From Xestospongia bergquistia (lineage: Eukaryota; Porifera; Demospongiae; Haplosclerida; Petrosiidae): a stretch of 64,000 nucleotides of DNA. Position 1 is the stretch's first letter; the number at the start of each line of letters is the position of its first letter. The notes beneath the pieces are model-generated. The model made no database searches. It worked only from the letters and a program-made list of their open reading frames with translations, and was not told where the DNA came from. The stretch lies in contig OZ014414.1 in assembly GCA_963965975.1 (NCBI GenBank), positions 4,749,501 to 4,813,500 of the forward strand, written 5' to 3'. A program made the position numbers and the translations under genes. Of this stretch, positions 47,296-56,689 are shown piece by piece.

Positions 47296-47919
47296 ATTTT
47301 GTACTGTCCAGGAGTTTGTCCCTGCTCACCCACTCTATTGACATTCCTCAGGTACTAGAAAACCACGCCTTATTAAATATTTGTGATTTCAAGTGTTTTG
47401 ATAGGGTGGAGCTGCAGTTGCTGTATACGGAAAACTTACAACAACATTGTATATAGGGTGGAGCTGCAGATACGGAAAACTTACAACATTGTGTGTAGAC
47501 AGAACATTCTTTCGATTTAGCTAATATATTATAAATGATAGCTAATTAAATCCTTTCTAAACAGTTTGTTTACTAATTTTTTTAAAAATCACTTTTCATA
47601 TTTTCTTTAAAAAATTTTTTTTAGCATAACCTTGTTAGTATAAACAATAATTAAGAAAATAGCACTACAGTTACTGGTCTCCAGGAACGTTTGTCCTTAA
47701 TTTCTTACACTAGATTGTTTTGCATACAAATTTAAAAAACATTAGGTTATTATAAACATTTACATGAATTTTATTACCGAGTTAAAAATAGTGACAAGCT
47801 TCACATTCTTATTTGCAAATATAAAATCATAATGACTTGTAATATACAAGGTGACAACATCATTCAATGTGACTTCTTAATATACATCATTACAATGGTT
47901 CACAAAAAATGGACTCAAT
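47296..47919. other. No gene; small direct repeat
   Basis: AGGGTGGAGCTGCAG ... TACGGAAAACTTACAACA is repeated twice at about 47,403-47,496. Otherwise AT-rich with nothing recognised. Confidence 0.5.
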
Positions 47920-48218
47920 AGCCAGCAATAAGGGGAAATGTACTAAAATGAACAAATGGCCTTGTTGCTGGGTGGGAAAGACACACCCATATCAAAACAA
48001 CTGACGATAGTATTTGTACTAACCTGACACACTTGAATATCATATCGTCGTTCACATTCAAAGTCTCAAAAGCCAGCAATAAGAGGAAATGTACTAAAAA
48101 ATGAACAAATGTCCTTATTGCTGGGTGGGAAAGACACACCCATATCAAAACAACTGACGATAGTATTTGTACTAACCTGACACACTTGAATATCATATCG
48201 TCGTTCACATTCATAGCA
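47920..48218. repeat. 151-bp tandem duplication, two copies
   Basis: 47,920-48,070 and 48,071-48,218 are about 95% alike by eye. Each ends in a stretch with exon-like borders on the minus strand (CAACTCCAG... to GTGTCAG before GTTAGTAC in the outer copy; one frame reads LQCYECERRYDIQVCQ). The second copy also overlaps a plus-strand frame leading into the USP-like gene. Confidence 0.75.
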
Positions 48219-49854
48219 CTGGAGTTGTGCTTTAGACCTAACAAGGCTTTTGAAAATCAAACCAGCAACCTATGTAGGATAAACTGTGTCCTCCAGTTAT
48301 TGCATGTAACACCCATGGCAAAACATCTGTGTGGAAATTAGAAACCCCAAACTTTGTTGAAGCATTGATGAATTATTTAATAGGTATACCACAAGCAGAA
48401 TTAACACCAGTACAGAAAGAATACTTAAACATTGAGTGTGCAGTAGAAGATAATGTTGTTAATTCACAGATGATAACAGTACTCATTTATTTCTAGGCAA
48501 TATGATATAATATATGTAATTTAATAGACATTGATGACATCAACACACATAGATTTTGGTGGCCAGAATGATGTAATAGAAGGAATAGAATTACTTGATG
48601 ATCCCTTACTGTTCAATCAATGGAGGTAATAGAGATTTAAGAAATATACAACTGTAATCAAGTAAGATGTTTGTCTAATTAACAGAAACTGTTTAATATG
48701 TATACAATCACTGAGAAACAATGTCCTATCTGCAAGGAGGTCTGTTATAGTGTGTGTCGTTTATATTAACAATTAGATAGATGTTGGAGAAGAGTACATA
48801 AAAATACTACTAATTTCAGTAGTGGACATAAAGAAGACCGCATATCAGAATTGTGGTGGAAGAAAATATCTTGTTAATCAGATGAATCATCCCATCATTT
48901 GTAAGCTGTTTATTGTGGACAATAATGTCATAATAAAGCCTACAATGCATACCTTGCAATGAACGTCTAATGACTGTTAGCACAAAAGTTGCTTCATTAC
49001 CTGATGTACAGATAATAGGCATTTCTCGAAACACACATTCAAGTAAAAAATCTCAAACAAGCCATTGTTGCTACAAGAGTAAGATGCAGGCAATGTAATC
49101 CATCTGATATTATATCTGATAGGTCAATTACAATTGAAAGTACTACCAGACATGATTACACCTCAAGAACTTACAGATTACTTGGAATAGCTGTTAGTAC
49201 TGATGACAATGAAAGTATCCTTTTAATCTTGCTTCCATTTAGGTTCATCATGGACATCCATCCAACATCTGTAGATACAGGTCACTGTAAGTTATTATAC
49301 AGCTATAAGATACCTACATTAAAACAAACACAATAGACACTGCATTAGTGAAAACACCAGGTGGAGAATGGATTGAATATGATGACAATAATGTAAATAC
49401 TAACTACGATTACAACAGAAATATAGATTACATTTCAGTGAGTAAAGATAATGAAAACAATGCATCATTATGATTACCTCTTAGAGAAATGTATGTCTAG
49501 CTATATACAAGTCTGATGAGTCTGAGGTTAGCATGCAATTATTGTATATCACATAATACATATTGTAATTCATTTTGCTAACTATAGACTGTATTAAAAG
49601 TGATTGATTGTCCACCAATTTTAACATGGAGCGAAGTCAGTCTGTTGTTAAAATGTGCATACTTTACTGTTATAATATTTCTATCAGAGTCCACTTGTTG
49701 TTGTTAATGAAGACAAGGAAATAGTAAGTGCATTGCTAGCAAAGAATTTATTCTATATATTTGAATAAAGGACTGGAAAGAGATTAAGGCACCATACAAT
49801 ACTTTACAGCCAAGAGTGTGGCTAACTGCAAAAGCAAACAGTGTATATATTATG

Positions 49855-49934
<80 letters not shown>

Positions 49935-51566
49935 CAGTATATATAATAGTATATACTTGTGTAGGTGATAATGAATTACTTAATATTGTTAGCAAAAGAT
50001 GTAAGTCAAATCATTTTACATGCACGTCACAGAAATTGTTAAAACAAGAGAAACATAGCCCTTGTCAACTCCACATTCCTTCCATTATTAAGAGCAAGAG
50101 GCTTTAGTGGTGTTATAAAATATGTAAGGCTTTTACAATTTTAACAAAGTATGAAAAGTAATAAATTATAGGGCAAAAATCTGTTAGAGAAAGACATGAT
50201 CATATTTCCTATTCATTGTCCACAACATTGGATTCTCATCATCAGTGCCTTAATCAACACAATATATGTTTGGGATACATTACATAGGTTGTTGATGTAA
50301 ATGATAAGGTCATATATGAAGTTGATTCATATCATAATAGTCGGCCTCAGTTAATAAATAGCATATGGTAAGAAATTATTACATAAGATAACATTTAAAA
50401 AAAACATAGGCTATATTTGTGTACATTGTCAAAGTTTAAACTATCCATTAGTAAGTGGAGATACTATCATTCCAAAGTACATTACACATCCGCAAATGTA
50501 CTTTTATGGTACTTATATACACACAGATGTGCAACAGTGGACACATGCCATGACATCTACAGAAATGTATATATATGTAAGGTATGTGAAAAGCATAGCT
50601 AAGATTTAACATTTACATTAGTCAATTAAACTTAACAGTATGTGGCAAGTTATCTCAGATTATCATTTGATGAGGATGATTTTGAGGTAGAGACTGTTTA
50701 TTACATGTTGACATTATTTTTAAAAAATAGCTGACAACTTACAAGAAATGGATCCTTAAAATTAGGTATGCTGTTCATGAAATGAGTACACTCATTATAC
50801 ATTAATACATTGCCTGTTAATATCTAGCTGTTCAGTAGCAGAAGTGCATATGGAAAATGTTCCACCAGATTATATAGAAACCATCAAAACTTATGTCAAC
50901 TCAGGTACATAATAAATTACATAAATACTGAGTGATTATAATTTCAATCTTTGGTAACTTTAGGCTGGGATGGAGACAATGAAGTTAATTATATAATGGA
51001 TCGTAAGCATACTGTTCTATAAATTCTATGTTGTGATTGATATTTAGTAGAAGATTTAGAGGACAATGACATACTACTTCCATCATTTACATCTGAACCA
51101 GTAATAGATAAGGATGATATATTTTGTACTGAACAAAAATGGGGCAAGGAATTTTACCTTAAAAGTTATCCAAACTTCAGACGTGACAAATCAGATCAGT
51201 ATGTTTTTCATATATGTGAATACTATAGAGAATATTCTATCATTGTATCAGTGACTGCATATTTACAAGAGGGTTCATTAGAACAACAATCAAAGCAAAT
51301 GAAGTATGTTTACAAATATCATATAAAATTCATGTTTTTATGATACAAAATAGCACACAATCAGACAACTATTAAATGGAGAATGTTATAGTGACTTTGT
51401 TAAAGTAAAGTATGTGGATGATGATTGGCCAATTGACCTTGATGATATGGTGAGAATATCAGTCTAACAAACAATTACTTCATACAGTTTCATGTAGGTA
51501 ATGGAAATTAATTACTATTTACTTGCTTTGGAGAGTGATTGTCTAAAAAACCTGTTTTCTATTTAA
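48108..51566 (+). CDS. USP-like and Ulp1-like double cysteine-protease gene, many short introns
   Basis: USP part: Cys box AFENQTSNLCRINCVLQLLH (48,248 on), GGQNDVIEGIELLDDP (about 48,560), CPICKE (48,724) and CIPC with VASLPDVQIIGISR (48,949-49,030). The His/Asp box TGHY|TALVKTPGGEWIEYDD spans the 49,287-49,336 intron, then RNVCLAIYKSDESE (49,485-49,526). Phase-0 exons continue at 49,588-49,635, 49,688-49,723 and 49,771-49,842 into an Ulp1/C48-like domain: VIMNYLILLAKD (49,965-50,000), NIALVNSTFLPLLRARGF (50,049-50,123), DMIIFPIHCPQHWILII (50,172-50,243) and VVDVNDKVIYEVDS (50,288-50,367). Then come 50,410-50,581, 50,639-50,686, 50,731-50,765, 50,828-50,904, 50,964-51,002, 51,048-51,198, 51,252-51,303, 51,354-51,449 and 51,498-51,566 (TAA). 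The usual Ulp1 DCG is YRN here, so that domain may be dead. Oddities: one-base phase problems near 48,306, 49,190 and 50,244, and no start codon found. The family removes ubiquitin or SUMO. Confidence 0.65.
49858..49932. repeat. (TA)n microsatellite in an intron
   Basis: About 37 TA units within the intron between exons 49,771-49,842 and 49,965-50,000, making this intron longer (122 bases) than its neighbours. Confidence 0.9.
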
Positions 51567-52394
51567 ATGATTTTATGAAATCAATTGTCTGGCCACAGGT
51601 AATTCCAGATAATAAATCGTAACCTATAACCTCATTGAATTATACTTACAGATTCTCACTTTGTCAATAACGGAGAAATTTCACTTTTCACATGAAAAGG
51701 CAGTTAAGTGCCTCGTACAAAGACAGCTTCCCTGTATCCAAACACAAAGTTCTTGATTTTAAGTTATTAACTTGAACTCTATTGTAGTGATAGAAATGAC
51801 ATATTGCTGTATTTTAATATGAATCTGATAGTCATATTGATCAAATTTGTACTGAAATGCTTTGAAAGAAAGTCAGAATTTTGAATATTAATTGGAAACC
51901 CTGAAGTTATATTGGACTTACAAACCAATCTTAAGCCAATAAGAGTCTCATATCCTACAACATAAGCACTTGATGCACAATCAATAATGCTTTGAGCAGA
52001 GTATACTACACTAATGTTTGCTATTGCTGCCTAGGCATCAATACAAAAACACTGACCTTCAGAGATCTTTCAGTGCAGTCTCATATCAAAAATAATACAA
52101 ATTTCCTTGTAGCATTGTCATGTGGTGATGAGACATTAATTAGGCATTAATTAGGCTTCTGCAGCAGCACATACCGCGGTTTTAAGATCCACCTACAGGA
52201 ATGTGCTGCTAACTTCAACAGAGTTGCTCACCCTCTCCCAAGTATTATACGAGACTATCTTCAATTTCCTTTAATAAGAGCAATACAGTCAAGAATATTA
52301 AAACGACCACATGAGCTGAGTTCAACTATAATAATTATTATAGTCTCGCGTTGCCAGCCCCTCCCTCTCAGAATTTTAATTTGTGGTTGGATCA
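51567..52394. other. No gene seen
   Basis: 3' flank of the protease gene and unassigned sequence. Short frames near 52,230-52,320 (PLPSIIRDYLQFPLIRAIQS) may belong to the retroelement relic that follows. Confidence 0.4.
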
Positions 52395-53620
52395 GCCAAA
52401 TACACTAGGCCAACAGTATGGTTACTTCGGAAGACTCAATTACTTGTAAAACCTGACTTCAACTCTGAGGCAAAGAGGGTCTCTGCTGGCTCTGGGATAC
52501 AGGTCAGTTCAGATAGATTTGAATATCTTGGAGGTACTTAGCCTATTGGATCTCACAATTCCATAAGACAAATTGCTAAAAATAAGATTAGTCTTTGGTG
52601 TGAAGAGTTTAATTCCCTGAACTTCATCGCTACGTCCCATCCTCATGGGATACAGAAACCGGCTATGTTTGCATTAGGACAATTTTCTTTCTCAAATTCG
52701 ATTTCTGGTCCCTTCATTGAACTTATTAACAACCAATCAACATCTGCAAACCCAGTGAACTGTAGCTGGAAACAACTCTGGATCAAAACCTTCATTAAAG
52801 AAAAGAGAGGAAGTATAAAAAGGATAATGCAGCTTTTTCTTTATAACAAACTAGGCCTATGGATCTTTTCTAATGAAAACGGTGGGTCCATCTGGCTCTC
52901 AGTTTTACCAATCAAATCTCATGGATTCACACTACGTAAGACAGCTTTTCTGGATGCATGATATCTCCACTATGGTTGGTCCTTTAAGAATTCTCCTCCA
53001 CATTATAATTGTGGCCAACCCTTTACAACTGAGCATGTGCTGTCTTGTTCAATGGGGGGTTCCCTCTATAAGACAGAACGAAATATGCAACATTACTGCC
53101 TCCTTCCTTTCTGAAGTGTGTTACAATGTGTCGATAGAGCCAAGTCTGCAACAACTATCGGGAGAACAGATAGATTACAACATAGCAAATACCAGCCCTT
53201 ATGCTACCTTGACATTGCAGGAAATGTGGTATGGGTGGCCAGTTTGAGAGATATTTTTTTGATGTACAGATGTTAATCGTTTTGTCCCTTTAGACTGTCT
53301 CGCTCCACTCGTAGCTGTGTATTGTTGACATGAGGATGATAAAATGCAACAATGTGACCAACGGGTACTTGAGATAGAACATTCTACCTTCATCCTACTG
53401 ATTCTCTCAACTTGTGGATGGATAGGCAAATGTGCAACATCATTCTATAGCATCTCTTCTAAGTGACAAAAGTGAGACATCCTATAATAAGACCATCGAA
53501 CAGATTAGATGAAAACTGAATTTTGCTCTATTGCATTCCTCTATTCTCTACATAAGGGGCAGCAGTTTCTCCAAATTGAAACCAATTAAAGAGTCTTCAA
53601 TAGACCTTTAAGTCAGTTAA
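52395..53620 (+). pseudogene. LINE-type retroelement pseudogene (RT C-terminus to end)
   Basis: Ordered fragments in several frames: KPDFNSEAKRVSAGSGIQVS and RFEYLGG (reverse-transcriptase 3' palm/thumb, 52,460-52,540), IWLSVLPIKSHGFTLRKTAF (about 52,890), CGQPFTTEHVLSCSMGG (Cys/His knuckle, about 53,015), PSIRQNEICNITASFLSEVC (about 53,060), FDVQM (about 53,258), CDQRVLEIEHSTF (about 53,355) and KLNFALLHSSILYIRGSSF (about 53,515-53,572). This order is familiar from a large sponge/cnidarian family with an RT, then a zinc knuckle and a restriction-like endonuclease region. I infer LINE type from the YLG motif and the CxC...H...C knuckle. Many stops and frameshifts; 5' truncated, as usual for such elements. 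Confidence 0.65.
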
Positions 53621-53639
53621 GGCATATTTTAATAGCTAA

Positions 53640-53895
53640 CTGAGATATAATGATCATTATTATTATTGTTAATTGTTGTTATTATTATAATTTCAGGATG
53701 CATTATGTCTCTGCCTATGGCTGGTCCATTTTTAAAAAAATAACATTATTATTGTCATTGTTACTGTTGTTGTTCTTTTTATTATTACTATTATCATTAT
53801 TATTATCATAGCTATTACTATTATTATTATTTTTATCATCATTATTATTGTTATTATCATTATTAAGTATTACTATTATCAGCAATATAATACGA
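53640..53895. repeat. (ATT/TTA)n-rich simple repeat
   Basis: Long run of TTATTATTATTG-type trinucleotides with interruptions (TCATCATTATTA). Confidence 0.9.
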
Positions 53896-54325
53896 TATGA
53901 TTACAATAGCCTTAAACCCTAATTTGCCAGCATGAAGCCTTAAGATTTCTATTGCAAACCGTAATTGATCCGTCATCTATATGAGTAAAAATTGCGAATG
54001 GAGTATGTACTGAAGTTTTGACACAATAGATCTATGAGAAAAATGACATGATCCTAATTGGTACGATTACTACAGACTTAAATCCTAATTGCCAAGGATA
54101 GAGTCAGAGATGGCTATGGCATTCCTTATACCTTATTTATTTTGCGTGAAAATTTCCAATGAAGTAGATATTGAAGTTCAGGCACAAGGTATCTTTAGGA
54201 AGTGATGTTAGTAACCAATTAACTTGAGAAAAATGACATCATCCTAACTGGCATGATTACAACGGACTTACAGCCTAATCATCAAGCATAAAGCCTTTAA
54301 CAAGTCTATGGCAGTCCTTAACTCA
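53896..54325. repeat. Tandem repeat of about 170-190 bp, 2.5 copies
   Basis: GATTACNACNGACTTANANC / CTAATTGCCAAGNAT recurs at about 53,898, 54,063 and 54,255, each followed by GAGAAAAATGACATNATCCT and related blocks. No coding signal. Confidence 0.65.
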
Positions 54326-54547
54326 AAGTATACAATACTTTGATAAAAAAGGTAAGCTTGATCAACTATTGAACAGACTTCAAACTCTTGGTATGACAGA
54401 TGCCATGAAGTCTCATCAGAATAGTATGAAAACCTTTTCACTGCTCCTTCACACCCCCTACTGAATTGACTCCAGGTATTGATTGAATAGAAAAGTCAAT
54501 AGTACATGTACTTTGTGGTAATGTGTTTGCTCTTTTATTTCTAATAG

Positions 54548-54664
54548 TGAGTATCAAGTCACTGTTTCAAAACCGAGTTCGCTACCCTGAGAAATCAAGT
54601 CATAGAAAGGAGAAAGACATGTCAACGTACACACTTTTTGGTGACTATTTAGAGGATTGCAAAA
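54548..54664 (+). CDS. Isolated exon-like open segment, unrecognised
   Basis: Bounded by TTTCTAATAG and GTAAGT, open for 38 codons: FQNRVRYPEKSSHRKEKDMS then YTLFGDYLEDCK. Charged composition, no domain recognised. Could be one exon of a gene whose other exons I cannot place; the neighbouring sequence to 55,200 shows nothing else. Confidence 0.3.
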
Positions 54665-55219
54665 GTAAGTAATCCAGCAACCTTGTATCCAACAGCCACT
54701 ACATGTACTTTTCACTTTCTCACTTACTCTACCAACACAATACTACAATGACTATAATCAATTTAAACTCAAGCTGTGTTATCTGTGTATGCAGCAGCTT
54801 GACAAGGATGGATGGATGGATTGAAAGCATAGACAAATTTGAGAAGGAATAGAGATGATTTAAGAGAATCTATTCCTCGAGATATGTATGCACTAAGAAG
54901 GCTCTTATAAGGGAGCTGACCATTTATATGTATGCACCTAGAATTGCTGGTTCCTAATCGCTGGGACTTCACTCCTATAACTGGAGTAGTCCACCAACTT
55001 ATTGTTCAATTAACTACTGACTAGCAATGAAGGTGATTACTTTGGGTGTGAGAGGCCATAGTCGACCACCTTTAGACATATGTGAGGATTAAGTTAGATT
55101 CTTGGATTTAAATAAACTTAGATTGCAGCACTGATAGGTTACTCTACACATATGATTCAAAGAAGACTAACAGAATTTGGAATTGAATGTAATTGATTCA
55201 GTGAAATAACTAATCAACA
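54665..55219. other. No gene clearly seen
   Basis: Contains a short GATG repeat (54,808-54,820) and a plus-strand stretch near 55,030-55,080 (VITLGVRGHSRPPLDICED) that may be the degraded start of the integrase pseudogene. Confidence 0.4.
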
Positions 55220-56007
55220 TTTGCATGACCTGGTTAACGAGATTGTAACACTCTTACCTGCTTGTGGTATACGATCAGTACAGACCCTGCTTAAAGTTAA
55301 TGGTAAGATATTGCAAAGAGAAAGAGTAAAAGAGTCTATTCATTGTGTTGACCCCTTGGGATTTGAAACTAGGCTACATAGAACTTTTCATTGTCAGCAA
55401 TATAATGTTGGCAGATTGATGGATATCACAAAGTTATGAGGCGGCTATTAGTAATACATGAAGGAATAGATGGATATAGCCGAGTTCCAGTTTACTTAAA
55501 AGTAGCCTCTACTAACAAAGCTGTGACTGTTTTTAATGCATTTCTGCAAGGTGTCAAGTGTTATGGATTACCATCTCATGTACATTCGGAGTGTGGAGGA
55601 GAAAAAGTTCTAGTTGGACACTTCATGCTTGAGCATTTCAAGAAAGGTCTGGAGAGAGGAAGTTTCATCTGTGGCTGAAGTGTCCACAACCAAAGAATAG
55701 AACGTTTATGGAGAGAAGGTTGCATTAGATTCTATTACTTCCTGTTCTATTCACTGGAAGAAGTAGGTCTATTAGATTCAGTTAGTGAAGTTGATATATG
55801 TGCCCTCAACTTTTTGTTTATCTACCAATTATACAATCTCAAGTAGACATGTTTCATGAGGCATGGTGTAATCATCCTCTACGTACAGCACACAACCAAA
55901 CACCACATCAGCTATGGGTTCTGAGAATGGCTCAAGCTAGGATGGAAACACCACAAACAGTTACAGAAACATTTCCCCCTTTTTTTGAAAATATGAATCC
56001 CTTCTAA
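55220..56007 (+). pseudogene. Integrase-core (DDE, RNase H fold) pseudogene
   Basis: Segments in order: LLPACGIRSVQTLLKVNGKI and RERVKESIHCVDPLGFETRL (DNA-binding-like N-terminal part). One frame over come IDGYHKVMRRLLVIHEGIDG and YSRVPVYLKVASTNKAVTVF (first catalytic Asp in IDG, 55,415 on). Then GLPSHVHSECGGEK, SVHNQRIERLWREG (catalytic Glu) and, in another frame, MFHEAWCNHPLRTAHNQTPH. This is the integrase-core family widespread in aquatic invertebrates and fish (I recall it as the Pfam rve-related 'Integrase core domain'). Breaks: a frameshift near 55,415-55,436, TGA just before SVHNQRIE (55,676) and another shift near 55,800. The second catalytic Asp (usually S-D-x-G-x-E-N) is Glu here. 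Cannot be active. Confidence 0.75.
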
Positions 56008-56264
56008 AATATAAACAGATTGAATGTAAAATAAAAAAAAATTACCAAAAATTTATCAGAAGTATACAAGCATTAGATAGACAATACTATCAAAAAACAT
56101 AAAATAAAATCAACATAAAATGAATACAATGAGCATAAGATAAACTATCAAGAACATAAATATATATTGAATGTAACATTAATCAAACTACACCAAACCC
56201 ACCATGACAAGTAAAGAAAGGCCTGATCAATTTTGAGCTTAAATTGATTATAGTCATTGTAGTA
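56008..56264. other. Short intergenic gap
   Basis: A-rich sequence between the ends of the plus-strand integrase pseudogene and the minus-strand HECT exon; nothing else seen. Confidence 0.5.
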
Positions 56265-56428
56265 TCATGTATGTAGAGTGAGTGAGAAAGTACATGTAGA
56301 GGCCGTTGGATAAACTGCATTGTGACTGAATGACAGGGTTGGATCTATATCAAACCCGAATGGAGGTACAGCTGATGAACCAGTAAAGAAACACTGAATG
56401 TCCTTTAAGGAAACTTCATTACTCCCAC
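56265..56428 (-). CDS. Last exon of a HECT-type E3 ubiquitin ligase-like gene
   Basis: On the minus strand, after acceptor CCTTACAG, the frame reads NEVSLKDIQCFFTGSSAVPP, FGFDIDPTLSFSHNAVYPTA, STCTFSLTLHT and stop. This is the HECT C-lobe: 'LKDxxxFxTGSSxVPPxGF', then a hydrophobic strand, then 'PTAxTC', with the catalytic Cys that accepts ubiquitin from E2 kept as S-T-C. The exon ends about 8 residues after that Cys, shorter than usual HECT tails (typically about 30 residues). Upstream exons (coordinates above 56,430) are not found; satellite starts at 56,690, so this is either an isolated relic or the gene was cut by the satellite. The family transfers ubiquitin to substrates. Confidence 0.6.
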
Positions 56429-56689
56429 CTGTAAGGAATGTAAAAGTATATTGAAAGTATCGAAACGGTGTATGCAAATTTTATAACTAATTTTAGTGAA
56501 TGTATACATTAAGTGACTAATGAAATGATATCAAAGAAATCACTAAAACAATAGAGGCTGAAAGCTACCTCAATTATGTAATTACTTAGTGAGATATAAG
56601 CCACAAGGCCAACCCCATCACCAGAAAGTATCGACATTGGCAAATGAATACAATACAAGGTTGTTGTTTTATTTTTAATAAATAGGATA
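56429..56689. other. No feature seen
   Basis: The minus frame of the HECT exon stays open to 56,477, but no earlier HECT motif is visible. The satellite begins at about 56,690. Confidence 0.5.

Noticed and set aside
48816..49034. 72-codon minus-strand frame inside the USP-like gene
   Set aside because: It is antisense to the segment with CIPC and LPDVQIIGISR, which fits the USP family on the plus strand.
56365..56475. Possible hammerhead ribozyme (CTGATGA near 56,371, CGAAAC near 56,460)
   Set aside because: No stem II can be drawn between CTGATGA and a nearby GAAA, and the distance between the two pieces is too large. It also overlaps the HECT exon.
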